A stretch of 64,000 bases of DNA from DASSNR01 sp036278935. Its GTDB lineage: Bacteria > Gemmatimonadota > Gemmatimonadetes > Gemmatimonadales > Gemmatimonadaceae. Every line of letters begins with the position of its first letter. The stretch's first letter is position 1. The notes beneath the pieces were generated by a model. It saw only the letters and a list, made by a program, of their open reading frames with translations. It was not told the DNA's origin and searched no databases. Both the position numbers and the translations under genes were made by a program. This document shows positions 35,552-44,255 of the stretch, in pieces. The stretch lies in contig DASUKA010000050.1 of NCBI GenBank assembly GCA_036278935.1, positions 1 through 64,000 on the forward strand, given 5' to 3'.

Positions 35552-36777
35552 CCACGCGCCCCGAGTCGTCGCATCCATGCAGGGTGCTGATGGTCGCGCC
35601 GGAGCCGTTCTTCGCGCTGCGCGGCACGCCGATCAACGTGCGCGAGATGGCGCGCACGCTGTGCGATGCGGGGTACGAAGTGCACCTGGCGACGTACGGC
35701 ATCGGAGACCAGCCAGCCATCGAGGGGCTGGTGCTGCATCGCGCGCTCTCCGTCCCAGGCGTGCACCATGTGCCTATCGGCTTCTCCTGGAAGAAGCTGC
35801 TCATGGACGCGCTGCTCGCGCTCCGCGTATGGGGGCTCCTGCTCGGCCGCCGTTTCGACGTCGTGCACACCATGGAGGAGTCCGTCTTCTTCACCATGCC
35901 CGTCGCCAAGCTGAGCGGGGTGCCGGTGATCTACGACATGGACTCTGTGCTGTCGGATCAGCTCGAGGATGCGGGCGTGCTCCGCGCGGATGTTCTCCTG
36001 CGCACGGCGCGTGCGGTCGAGCGCGCCGCCGTGCGCCATGCCACGCTGGTGATCACCGTGTGCCGCGCGCTCACGGAGCGCGCCATGCGGATCCGACCAC
36101 GCGGGCGCATCGTACAGATCGAGGATTGTCCGGTCGGGGAAGTGCTCCGCGACCCCGACACCGCCGCGGTCGAGGCGCTGCGCCACCGGCTCGGCCTGTG
36201 CGACGCCAGGGTGGCCGTCTATACCGGCAATCTCGAGCCGTACCAGGGCGTGGACCTTCTGCTGAACGCGTTTCCCCGTGTCATGGATCGGTGCCCCGAC
36301 GCGCGCCTGCTCATCGTGGGTGGGGAGCCGGACGGGATCGAGGCGGCGCGCAGCATCGCGGTCGCACGCAGTGTGGGCGCCCAGGTGCACTTTGCCGGCA
36401 AGCAGCCGCTCTCCACCATGCCGGAATACATGGCACTCGCAGACGTGCTCATCTCGCCCCGCCGGGTGGGGACGAACACGCCGCTGAAGCTGTTCAGCTA
36501 CATGTATTCCGGCGTGCCCATCATCGCCACCGATCTGCTCACCCACACGCAGGTGCTGGATCACGACACGGCGCTGCTCACTCCGCCCACCAGCCGGGCG
36601 CTGGGGAATGCCATGACCGCCGTGCTCAAGAACCCGCCGGCCTATCGCTCACTCGGACGCGCGGCGCGCGAGCGCGTCCTGCGCGACTACTCGCCGGAAG
36701 CGTTCGCGCGCAAGCTCCTGCGCAGCTACGCGATGCTGCTGGGCGAGCGCTTTCGCACGGTCGCCAACAGCATGTAA
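35524..36777 (+). CDS. GT4 glycosyltransferase
   Basis: 417-residue GT-B enzyme. The acceptor domain starts RVLMVAPEPFFALRGTPINVREMARTL, a form common in exosortase-linked EPS clusters. The donor domain contains VYTGNLEPYQGVDLLLNAF and ISPRRVGTNTPLKLFSYMYSGVPIIATD, where the usual first Glu is replaced by Asn/Thr residues, as in related subfamilies. It ends a four-gene operon, and its last 52 bases overlap the convergent methyltransferase gene. Confidence 0.87.
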   Translation: MVSAAGADLATRPESSHPCRVLMVAPEPFFALRGTPINVREMARTLCDAGYEVHLATYGIGDQPAIEGLVLHRALSVPGVHHVPIGFSWKKLLMDALLALRVWGLLLGRRFDVVHTMEESVFFTMPVAKLSGVPVIYDMDSVLSDQLEDAGVLRADVLLRTARAVERAAVRHATLVITVCRALTERAMRIRPRGRIVQIEDCPVGEVLRDPDTAAVEALRHRLGLCDARVAVYTGNLEPYQGVDLLLNAFPRVMDRCPDARLLIVGGEPDGIEAARSIAVARSVGAQVHFAGKQPLSTMPEYMALADVLISPRRVGTNTPLKLFSYMYSGVPIIATDLLTHTQVLDHDTALLTPPTSRALGNAMTAVLKNPPAYRSLGRAARERVLRDYSPEAFARKLLRSYAMLLGERFRTVANSM

Positions 36778-37592
36778 CCGCGCGTCCACGGCAGCAGCGC
36801 ATCCAGGCTGGTGAACGCGCGCAGGAGCGGGGCGAGTCGCTGCAGCGTGCGGGCACTTCCCGCCTCCTCGGCGGTGCCGGTGATGATCGTCCCCTTTGCC
36901 GTCGTGCGCGTGGGCCGAGCGCGGCACCGCCGCAGATACGCCCAGTTGAGCGCCGTGTCGAGCAGGTGGGAGCAGAAGCGCGAATAGGTGGACGTGCGTA
37001 CGAGGCGCAGCGACGCCGGCAGCAACCGCTCGAGCACCGCCACGTCGTATCCCGGCCTCACGTGTCCATGCCAGGCGTCCGTCAACCCGATCGCGTGCCG
37101 AATGGGAGGGAGCACTGCCCATCGCTTCTGGTGGGGGATGTTGAGCACCGCGAACCCGCCGGGGCGCAGACAGCGCGCGATCTCCGCGAGCAGATGGCGA
37201 TCGTCATCCACGTGCTCCAGCAGGTCCACCACGACAATGCGATCGAACGCGGCATCGGGAAAGGGCAGGGATGCGCCAGTCAGCCGCTCGACGCGTTCGC
37301 CCACCATGACGGTGATGGCCGCGACGGTCTCCTCCGTGAGGTCCGCGCTCCACCAGCGTCCCCCCTGTTGGCGGAACATCCAGCTGATCGCACCGGTGTC
37401 CGCGCCCAGGTCGAGTGCGTCGAGCCCCTCCGTGGGCCCGATGGCCGCCGAGAGCGCTCGCCATTTGGCCTGCTTGAGCACGGAGGCGCGAAAGAGTGCA
37501 AGCCGCGTGGTGCGGACCGCCGCCAACGCGGCTTCATCGTCCGCGCCGTGCATCGTCACGGGTGCGCCGCGCCCGGTCGTCGCACCCGGCAT
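36726..37592 (-). CDS. Class I SAM-dependent methyltransferase
   Basis: About 288 residues. The SAM-binding region is LDALDLGADTGAISWMF, with the conserved glycines partly replaced, followed by DRIVVVDLLEHVDDDRHLLAEIARCLRPGGFAVLNIP, a clear Methyltransf_11 motif. ATG 37592 overlaps the stop of the second asnB by one base (TGATG), so it is translated after it. The 3' end runs 52 bases into the convergent GT4 gene. It likely methylates a product of the same pathway as AsnB2. Confidence 0.85.
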   Translation of the reverse strand: MPGATTGRGAPVTMHGADDEAALAAVRTTRLALFRASVLKQAKWRALSAAIGPTEGLDALDLGADTGAISWMFRQQGGRWWSADLTEETVAAITVMVGERVERLTGASLPFPDAAFDRIVVVDLLEHVDDDRHLLAEIARCLRPGGFAVLNIPHQKRWAVLPPIRHAIGLTDAWHGHVRPGYDVAVLERLLPASLRLVRTSTYSRFCSHLLDTALNWAYLRRCRARPTRTTAKGTIITGTAEEAGSARTLQRLAPLLRAFTSLDALLPWTRGYMLLATVRKRSPSSIA

Positions 37593-39541
37593 CACGCCAC
37601 AACGCGCACCGGGCGCCGCGCGTACGGCCGCATCCATTCGCTCACCTGCTCAGCCGATTGATGCTCCAGGTAGAGCCGGTGCCAGAGCTCGAGGTTGAGC
37701 AGAATCCAGAGCCGGAAGTGATGGTCGCTCCGCCCCGAGAGGTGTTCGGCGAGGAGCCGGCGCATATAGTCGCGATCGAACAGCCCCGACTCCACAAAGC
37801 GCGACGTGGCCACTGTCTCTTCGAGCAGCGGGCGCAACGCGGTGCGCATCCAGCGGCCGATGGGAAAGCCGAACCCCTGCTTCTCGCGCGCGACGATGTC
37901 GGGTGGCAGATAGGCCGCCGCGGTCCGGCGGAGGATCACCTTCAGGTGCCGCCCGCGGAGCTTCATGGACGAGGGGATGCGGGCGGCGTACTCCACGATT
38001 TCGTGATCGAGCAACGGCGGTCGTGCCTCGAGCCCGTGCGCCATGGCCATCCGGTCCACGATCATCAGCAGATGATCGGGAAGCCGCGTCATGCCATCGG
38101 TGTAGAGCATCCGATCCACCGCGTCTTCCACGCACGACGCGTTGTAGTGCTCCAGGATCTTGGTGGTGGACTCAGGCTCGGAGAGCCCCGCGAGCGCTTC
38201 CGGCCGGAAGAGCGCGTGCTTGGCATCCTCCGTGAAGCGGAGGAAGCTCATGCTGAGCGCGTAGCGGTCGCCGCCCTGCAGCAGCGACATCTCATTCACC
38301 CATCGGACCTTCTGGGCAAGGCTCTTGTAGCCGAAGCTGTCGGGAACGCGATTCGCCAGCGCGCGCAGCACGGTGCGGCGCAGCGTCGCCGGCAGCACCG
38401 CGTAGAAGTCTACCAGGCGATTGCCGGCGAACCGGTCGTAGCCGGCGAACAGCTCATCCCCGCCATCACCCGTGAGCACCACCTTCACGTGCTGCGCAGC
38501 GAGCTGCGACACCAGGTACACGCCCACCCCGAACGGATCGCTGGGCTCGTCCATGTGCCAGATCATTCGCGGAACGAGATGCACGAGATCCGCGGCGACC
38601 ACCGCCTCGCGATGGGCGGTGCCCCATCGCTCCGCCACCCGCCTGGCGAAGGGCAGCTCGTTGAAGTCGTGTTCCCGCACGCCGAGCGCGAAGGTGTCGA
38701 TGGGCTGCGGCGACTGATCGGCCAGCATGCCGGTGACGAGGGAGGAGTCGATCCCGCCGCTCACGAAGGCGCCCACCGGCACATCGGCCAGCGCATGCAT
38801 TCGCACCGACTCGCGCAACCGCCGGTCCAGTTCGTGGCGGATGGACTGTTCGTCACCCGTCTCTTTCTCCAGATACGACACATTCCAGTACCGGCTCACG
38901 CGAATATCGCCGTGCTCAAGCACCAGCAGATGCGCGGCGGGCAGCTTGGCGATCCCCGTGAAGAGCGTGAGCGAGTCGGGAATGTAGCGCAGCGAGATGT
39001 AGTGGTAGAGCGCCTGGAGATCGAGCGTGGGCTCGGCGAAGCGGCCGGCGAGAAGGCCCTTCACCTCCGAGGCGAAGGCCAGCCCGCCATCCGGGAGCCG
39101 GCGGTAGAAGAGCGGCTTCTGTCCCATGCGGTCACGCGCGAGCACCAGGCGGTGATGCCGCTCGTCCCAGATGGCGAACGCGAACATGCCGCGGAGCCGC
39201 TGGACGCACCGCTCGCCCTCGCGCTCGTACAGCGCCAGTATGACCTCGGTGTCCGTGCGCGTGCGGAACGTCACGCCGTTGCGCGCGAGTTCCCGGCGCA
39301 ACGCGGGGAAGTTGTAGATTTCGCCGTTGAAGACGATGTGCATGTCGCGCTGTGCGTTGGCGAGCGGTTGGTGTCCGCCGTCCAGGTCGATGATGCTCAG
39401 TCGTCGATGTCCGAGCGCCGCGTCCGGCAGACGCTCGATGCCGGCGTCGTCCGGCCCGCGGTGCGCCAGGGCGGCGGTCATCGCATCAATGCGACGACGT
39501 TGGTGATCGGCCGCACTGACGATTCCGGCAATTCCACACAT
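37592..39541 (-). CDS. asnB: Glutamine-hydrolysing asparagine synthase-type amidotransferase (second copy)
   Basis: 649 residues. MCGIAGIVSAADHQRRR gives the Cys2 nucleophile of the glutaminase domain. The synthetase domain has FVSGGIDSSLVTGML near residue 265, LTGDGGDELFAGYDRF near 365 and KQGFGFPIGRWMR near 560. The pattern matches EPS-type AsnB proteins (amidation of glycan or peptide carboxylates). The start ATG 39541 leaves a 119-bp divergent gap holding a sigma-54-like promoter on its strand. It is an intact second copy, not closely identical to the copy at 4.8 kb. Confidence 0.92.
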   Translation of the reverse strand: MCGIAGIVSAADHQRRRIDAMTAALAHRGPDDAGIERLPDAALGHRRLSIIDLDGGHQPLANAQRDMHIVFNGEIYNFPALRRELARNGVTFRTRTDTEVILALYEREGERCVQRLRGMFAFAIWDERHHRLVLARDRMGQKPLFYRRLPDGGLAFASEVKGLLAGRFAEPTLDLQALYHYISLRYIPDSLTLFTGIAKLPAAHLLVLEHGDIRVSRYWNVSYLEKETGDEQSIRHELDRRLRESVRMHALADVPVGAFVSGGIDSSLVTGMLADQSPQPIDTFALGVREHDFNELPFARRVAERWGTAHREAVVAADLVHLVPRMIWHMDEPSDPFGVGVYLVSQLAAQHVKVVLTGDGGDELFAGYDRFAGNRLVDFYAVLPATLRRTVLRALANRVPDSFGYKSLAQKVRWVNEMSLLQGGDRYALSMSFLRFTEDAKHALFRPEALAGLSEPESTTKILEHYNASCVEDAVDRMLYTDGMTRLPDHLLMIVDRMAMAHGLEARPPLLDHEIVEYAARIPSSMKLRGRHLKVILRRTAAAYLPPDIVAREKQGFGFPIGRWMRTALRPLLEETVATSRFVESGLFDRDYMRRLLAEHLSGRSDHHFRLWILLNLELWHRLYLEHQSAEQVSEWMRPYARRPVRVVA

Positions 39542-39619
39542 GCGCGTGCCTCGGTGATCCGGCGATTCAGGAATGGACCCCGCGCAAGTGGGAACGGTCC
39601 GGTGCCAGCTCCGCGGCGT

Positions 39620-39635
39620 CGCAACGGTGATCCCA
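39620..39635 (-). promoter_or_regulatory. Candidate sigma-54 promoter for the second asnB operon
   Basis: The minus strand reads TGGGATCACCGTTGCG: TGG at -24, TTGC at -12, exact GG-N10-GC spacing. The predicted start near 39609 gives a leader of about 68 bases, the same as predicted for wzc. Confidence 0.45.
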
Positions 39636-39660
39636 CCGCAGCGCAGAAGCTGTACCAACT

Positions 39661-40854
39661 ATGGCGCGCCCCGTGCAACACGCCGTAGCTTCCTCGCACG
39701 ACTCACTCCGGAGCATCGCGCTGCACACTCCCCTGTCAATCCTCCACGTCGTCGCCCCCGGTGATGTGGGAGGCATGGAAAGCGTCGTGCGTCTGCTGGC
39801 CATCGGGCATCACGCGCGGGGTCATCACGTGCACGTCGCCGCCGTGGCGCCGGGCGAGCAGGCACGCAGCAGCTTCGTCGGCGCGCTGCGGACGGGCGGT
39901 GTGCCGGTCACGCCGCTTACCGTTCCGGGACGCGCCTATCTGCGTGAGCGCACCGTCGTATCCGCGCTCTGCCGGGAGCTCCGTCCGGACGTCGTGCACA
40001 CGCACGGCTACCGCCCGGATGTCATTGCGTCCTGGGCGGCGCGATCCACCGGCATCCCCACCGTGACCACCGTGCACGGCTTCACCGGCGGGGGGCTCAG
40101 GAACCGGGCGTACGAGCGCCTCCAGCAACGGGCTTTCCGGCGGTTTGCGGCCGTGGTGGCCGTCTCGCGCCCGCTCGCGAGCCATCTCCTCCACGCCGGC
40201 GTCTCGCGCGAGCGGCTTCATGTGCTCCCCAATGCCTACCAAGCGGATGGCGCCTTTCTCGATCGCCCTGCGGCGCGCGCGGCGCTCCAGCTGCCAGCGC
40301 AGGGCTTCCGCGTGGGGTGGGTTGGCCGCCTGAGCCGCGAAAAAGGGCCGGATGTACTGGTGGATGCCATCGCGCAACTGGATGACCTGCCGGACCTGGG
40401 CGTCTCGATCGTGGGACACGGGCGGGAATGGGATGCCGTGCACGCGCGAGCCGTGGCGTCCGGCGCTGCCGATCGTATCACATGGCATGGCATCGTGCCG
40501 GATGCCGGCCGGCTCTTCCGGGCCTTCGATGTGCTGGTCGTGAGCTCCCGCACCGAAGGAACGCCAATGGTGGTGCTGGAGGCCATGGCGGCCGGCGTCC
40601 CGCTGGTGGTGACGCGAGTGGGAGGCATTCCCGATGTTCTGGGCGACGATGACGCGCGGCTCGTGGCGAGCGAGGACGTGGCAGCACTCGCCACGGCTAT
40701 CCGGGCCGTCCACGCGGACCCCGCGTCGGCGGCCACGCGCGCGGCCGCGGCGCGGCATCGGCTGGCCTCGCAGTTCGCCGTGGATCCGTGGCTCGCCCAG
40801 TACGAAGCGATCTATCAACAGGTTCAACGTCCCGTCTCATCACTGCGCCCATGA
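39661..40854 (+). CDS. GT4 glycosyltransferase
   Basis: 397 residues. The N-terminal domain has LSILHVVAPGDVGGMESVVRLLAIGH, and the C-terminal domain has VGWVGRLSREKGPDVLVDAI and VVSSRTEGTPMVVLEAMAAGVPLVV with the E-x7-E donor site. VNAYQADGAF-type loop residues replace the common PNGVD. The stop overlaps the following GT2 gene by four bases (ATGA). It is divergent from asnB2. Confidence 0.9.
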   Translation: MARPVQHAVASSHDSLRSIALHTPLSILHVVAPGDVGGMESVVRLLAIGHHARGHHVHVAAVAPGEQARSSFVGALRTGGVPVTPLTVPGRAYLRERTVVSALCRELRPDVVHTHGYRPDVIASWAARSTGIPTVTTVHGFTGGGLRNRAYERLQQRAFRRFAAVVAVSRPLASHLLHAGVSRERLHVLPNAYQADGAFLDRPAARAALQLPAQGFRVGWVGRLSREKGPDVLVDAIAQLDDLPDLGVSIVGHGREWDAVHARAVASGAADRITWHGIVPDAGRLFRAFDVLVVSSRTEGTPMVVLEAMAAGVPLVVTRVGGIPDVLGDDDARLVASEDVAALATAIRAVHADPASAATRAAAARHRLASQFAVDPWLAQYEAIYQQVQRPVSSLRP

Positions 40855-42023
40855 TTCTCGTGCTCGTTGCGCTGCTGCTCATCGCGGCCCCGCCGCTCTT
40901 CTTCGCGTACGCGTACGCGGGCTACCCGCTTCTGCTCTGGCTCCTCTCGCATCGGCGCCCACGGCTCACGCCGCCAGGTGATCCCGCCGTATGGCCCCTG
41001 CTCACCATCACCGTGCCGTCGTACAACGAGGAGGGGCGTATCCGGGCGACGCTCGAAAATCTGCTCGCGGTGGACTACCCGCCTGAGCGGCGTCAGATTC
41101 TCGTGGTGTCCGATGCCTCCACCGATCGGACGGATGCGATTGTCGCCGAGTTCGCCGATCGTGGCGTGGACCTTCTGCGCCTGAGCGAGCGGCGCGGGAA
41201 GACCGCCGCGGAGAATGCCGCGGGTCGCGTGCTCCGCGGCGAGATCGTGGTGAACACCGATGCCACCATCCGCATCCTGCCGCAGTCGCTCAAGGCGCTC
41301 GTGCGCGCCTTCCAGGATCCGACCGTCGGCGTGGCCTCCGGGCGCGACGTGAGCGCGGGTGCAGAGGCCATCGAGGGGAATCAGGGCGAATCGGGGTATG
41401 TGGGCTACGAGATGTGGGTGCGGTCACTCGAAACCCGGCTCGGCGGTATCGTGGGCGCGAGCGGGTGCTTCTATGCGTTCCGCCGTGAGATTCACGACAC
41501 GAACTTCCCCGACGCCCTGAGTCGCGATTTCGCCTGCGCGATGATCGCCCGGGAGCACGGCTTTCGCGCGGTGTCCGTGGACGCGGCGGTGTGCATCGTG
41601 CCGCGCGCCGCGTCGCTGCACTCCGAATTCCGGCGAAAGATCCGCACGATGTCGCGCGGCATCGAAACGCTCTGGTACAAGCGGCACCTCATGAACCCCG
41701 TCCGATATGGGGGCTTCGCCATGATGCTCCTGAGCCATAAGCTGGCCCGCTGGCTGTTCTATCTGGCGCTGCCGTGGGCCGTCGTGGGGCTCCTCCTGCT
41801 CACCACCACGTCCCGCGCGGCGGTGATTGCGCTGGTCGTGCTGGCGCTCGGATGTCTGCTGGGCGCGCTCGGTATGCGATGGCCAGCCGGCCGGCGGGTG
41901 CCGTTACTGGTTGCGGTGCCCGGATTCGCGCTGGCGTCGAACCTGGCCGGTGTGCTCGCGTGGCTGAAGGTGCTGCGGCGGGAGCAGAGCGTGCACTGGG
42001 AGCCGACGCGGCGGCCGGCGTAG
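40851..42023 (+). CDS. Membrane-bound family 2 glycosyltransferase
   Basis: 390 residues. An N-terminal transmembrane helix (LVLVALLLIAAPPLFFAYA) precedes a processive-type GT-A domain: ITVPSYNEEGRIRATLENLL, VVSDASTDRTD, VVNTDATIRI with the metal-binding TDA, and ALSRDFACAMIAREHG followed by RRKIRTMSRG, reminiscent of the Q/RxxRW motif. Three further helices end the protein. The layout resembles poly-N-acetylglucosamine and hyaluronan-type synthases, but single-step transfer is equally possible. It is coupled to the upstream GT4 by ATGA. Confidence 0.87.
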   Translation: MILVLVALLLIAAPPLFFAYAYAGYPLLLWLLSHRRPRLTPPGDPAVWPLLTITVPSYNEEGRIRATLENLLAVDYPPERRQILVVSDASTDRTDAIVAEFADRGVDLLRLSERRGKTAAENAAGRVLRGEIVVNTDATIRILPQSLKALVRAFQDPTVGVASGRDVSAGAEAIEGNQGESGYVGYEMWVRSLETRLGGIVGASGCFYAFRREIHDTNFPDALSRDFACAMIAREHGFRAVSVDAAVCIVPRAASLHSEFRRKIRTMSRGIETLWYKRHLMNPVRYGGFAMMLLSHKLARWLFYLALPWAVVGLLLLTTTSRAAVIALVVLALGCLLGALGMRWPAGRRVPLLVAVPGFALASNLAGVLAWLKVLRREQSVHWEPTRRPA

Positions 42024-42042
42024 GGCGGCCGGCGTAAGCGAA

Positions 42043-42076
42043 ACGGGCGCGACAGCCGTGTGACCGTCGCGCCCGT
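42043..42076. terminator. Bidirectional hairpin between convergent genes
   Basis: ACGGGCGCGAC and GTCGCGCCCGT form a perfect 11-bp stem with a 12-base loop, in the 82-bp gap where the GT2 gene and the sugar transferase gene converge. No T-run follows on the plus strand. The position suggests a shared terminator. Confidence 0.6.
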
Positions 42077-42105
42077 GTGCTGCGCTGCAGACACTATAGA
42101 AACGT

Positions 42106-42981
42106 TCACCAACCTCCGCGCCGAAAGAGCATTACTGGTACGGTCCTGAGCATGATCCGGAAGTCCTCCACCAGGCTTTGCCGGGCGATGTATTCCAGAT
42201 CGTAGTGCACCTTGGCCCGCACGTCCTCCACACAGGAATCGTAGCTCTGGTTCACCTGCGCCCACCCCGTGATCCCCGGCCGCGCGCGCTGCCGCAGCGG
42301 ATACTCCGAGATGTTCTCGCGAAGCCGCGCGAAAATGCTGGGCCGCTCGGGCCGCGGGCCCACGATGTTCATGTCGCCCTTGATCACGTTCAGGAGCTGC
42401 GGGAGCTCGTCCAGGCGATACGCGCGCAGGAAACGGCCCACCAACGTGATGCGCGGATCTTTCTGCGTGGCCCAGACCGCGCCCGTGTGCCGTTCGGCGT
42501 CAACGTACATCGAGCGGAACTTGTAAATGGTGAAGATGCGGCCGCCGTGGTTCCGTTCGCGCCGGTCGTACAGCGCCACGATCGGCCCGCCGCGCCGGTC
42601 GAGCCCCACGCGCGTCTGCGTGTACAGAATCGGCCCGCGAGAGGTGAGCTTGACGGCCAGGGCCACCAGGAGAATGATCGGCGACAACACGATCAGCGCA
42701 ATCACCGCAATGCCGACGTTCACCACGCGATTCGCCAGCTCGGCCCGCGGGCGCGGTACCAGCGGGCCATCCAGTGTCGTCGGCTGCGCCGCATCCGCCT
42801 CACGTGCTATCTCGATCGGTCGCACGACATCCCGCCAGTTGCGTCCCCGTGATATCCCCCCGACGAGCCACCGCGGCGCGCGGGTCGGGCGCCGGGTCAC
42901 TCGGACATCCGGGAGATGAGATGCTCTGTTTGGCGCGTCCATCGGTTCCAGTTTGCCTCGCTCGTTCGAAGACCTCGGCAT
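42106..42981 (-). CDS. Undecaprenyl-phosphate sugar-1-phosphate transferase
   Basis: 291-residue initiating enzyme of the polyprenyl-phosphate hexose-1-phosphate transferase family (PF02397). One membrane segment (VGIAVIALIVLSPIILLVALAVKL) is followed by the catalytic domain: KLTSRGPILYTQTRVGLD, FTIYKFRSM, RAYRLDELPQLLNVIKGDMNIVGPRPE and RARPGITGWAQVNQSYD. It transfers a sugar-1-phosphate to undecaprenyl phosphate to begin repeat-unit synthesis. The N-terminal WbaP/WcaJ membrane domain is missing, as in short monotopic enzymes. The start follows the exporter gene stop by one base. Confidence 0.94.
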   Translation of the reverse strand: MPRSSNERGKLEPMDAPNRASHLPDVRVTRRPTRAPRWLVGGISRGRNWRDVVRPIEIAREADAAQPTTLDGPLVPRPRAELANRVVNVGIAVIALIVLSPIILLVALAVKLTSRGPILYTQTRVGLDRRGGPIVALYDRRERNHGGRIFTIYKFRSMYVDAERHTGAVWATQKDPRITLVGRFLRAYRLDELPQLLNVIKGDMNIVGPRPERPSIFARLRENISEYPLRQRARPGITGWAQVNQSYDSCVEDVRAKVHYDLEYIARQSLVEDFRIMLRTVPVMLFRRGGW

Positions 42982-42982
42982 G

Positions 42983-43798
42983 TCACCGCCGAGAAATCGC
43001 GTAAATACTCAGTCCCAACCCAACGACGATACCAGCCGCGCGCAGGATCTCGAGAAGATTGTGGTGAGTCTGTTGGCCCACCGTCAACTCATCGCCCGCC
43101 CGCAGATCCAACTGATCAAGTGTCATACCGGAGACGATGGCCTTCCGTAAAGCGGTCGTCGACCACACCTCCTCGGTGCCGCGGGTGATCGTGCTCTTGT
43201 CCACATCCGCATTCCCCGTCGGCCCCCCGGCCACCATGATCGCATCGCTCACCAGAATATCGGCAGGCACCGAATAGAACCCGGGCGACTTCACTTGCCC
43301 GAGCACCCCCAACCGGATGAGCGGCACCGCCGTGACCGTTGGCTGCCTGATGTACCGGCCCAACTGCGCTGTCAGATACGGCTCGATCTCCGAGTGCAAC
43401 ACGCCCTGTAATGGGATGTTGGGGAGGTCCGGAAGCTGCAGCACGCGCCCCGCCCGAACGACGGCCGTATCCTGGATGGCCTTTTCACCCCCGATCACGC
43501 TGATGGCAATGCGATCCCCTACCCGGAAGTCGCCCACGCGAAGGCGCTCCCGAATGGCGGCGGCCTCCTGCCGCTTCGCGTCCCGCTGGTCCGCGGGTCC
43601 CGATACAGCAGCCTTCTCCGCCGCCGCGGCGCGCGCCTCCAGCGCTTGCCGCGACGCCGGCACCGGCTCGGCCACCTCGCCGCCCTGTTGAGCGGCGGCG
43701 CCCGTGGCACCAAGCGCCAACAATCCAATGGCCGCCGCCATCAGGGCAGGGAAAGCACCCAGGGATCCAACAGACGTTCTGGTTCGCATTGTCCTCAT
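42983..43798 (-). CDS. wza: Polysaccharide export protein (Wza/SLBB family)
   Basis: 271 residues. An N-terminal signal peptide ends near GATGAAAQQGG with an AxA type cleavage site and no lipobox Cys. The Poly_export domain follows (RVGDRIAISVIGGEKAIQDT, LQLPDLPNIPLQGVLHSEIEPYLT, IRQPTVTAVPLIRLGVLGQVKSPGFYSVP), then one SLBB-like region and a C-terminal helix (GIVVGLGLSIYAISRR). It is shorter than classical Wza, so it may form a smaller periplasmic or outer-membrane channel. ATG 43798 is preferred; ATG 43789 also works. A weak sigma-54-like site (TGGCGAAGCAGGTGCG) lies about 100 bases upstream. Confidence 0.88.
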   Translation of the reverse strand: MRTMRTRTSVGSLGAFPALMAAAIGLLALGATGAAAQQGGEVAEPVPASRQALEARAAAAEKAAVSGPADQRDAKRQEAAAIRERLRVGDFRVGDRIAISVIGGEKAIQDTAVVRAGRVLQLPDLPNIPLQGVLHSEIEPYLTAQLGRYIRQPTVTAVPLIRLGVLGQVKSPGFYSVPADILVSDAIMVAGGPTGNADVDKSTITRGTEEVWSTTALRKAIVSGMTLDQLDLRAGDELTVGQQTHHNLLEILRAAGIVVGLGLSIYAISRR

Positions 43799-44255
43799 CC
43801 GTATTGCAGCACCCGTGCTACTGGCACTGACTGTGGCTGTCGACTTCAAATCATTCCTTCCCAACGTTTAGCCAATGATTGCGCGGGAGATGCGCCGCAC
43901 CTGCTTCGCCAATTCTGTTGCAATCGCCCTACGAATCGGGACGCAGACCCCACAACTCGGCGGTTCCGCATGAAGCGCTGCCGTGGCAGCTGGCGCCAGC
44001 CGCTCCATTGCAATACCGGGGCTCGCACGAACGCCACGGAGGGACGCGGAATGTGGCGCTCGCCATCCGACGTGTGGCATGGTCGCGTCACCCGATTTCC
44101 GGGCGGGATTGGATCGATTCCGAGTAATGTCGTGCCCTGTATGGGGTTAAGCAGAAATGAGCGTTGCCGCATGAGTCCTGCATGCGATTGTCCGCTGTTC
44201 ATGGCGCAACTTGTGGCCGCGTTCGTCGCAATCCTGCTGCTCTTCGGAAACACCC
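43799..44255. other. Divergent intergenic region, about 457 bp
   Basis: No convincing gene. It contains the perfect 12-base palindrome GCTGGCGCCAGC at 43989-44000, a possible operator between the exporter and regulator genes. It also has the weak minus-strand -24/-12-like site at about 43896-43911. Reading frames here are low in protein-like character. Confidence 0.45.

Noticed and set aside
35577..39688. Long open frames of 694 and 730 residues (35577-37661 and 37496-39688, plus strand)
   Set aside because: The first is an out-of-frame shadow of the GT4 gene, the second is antisense to asnB2; neither contains a recognisable motif.
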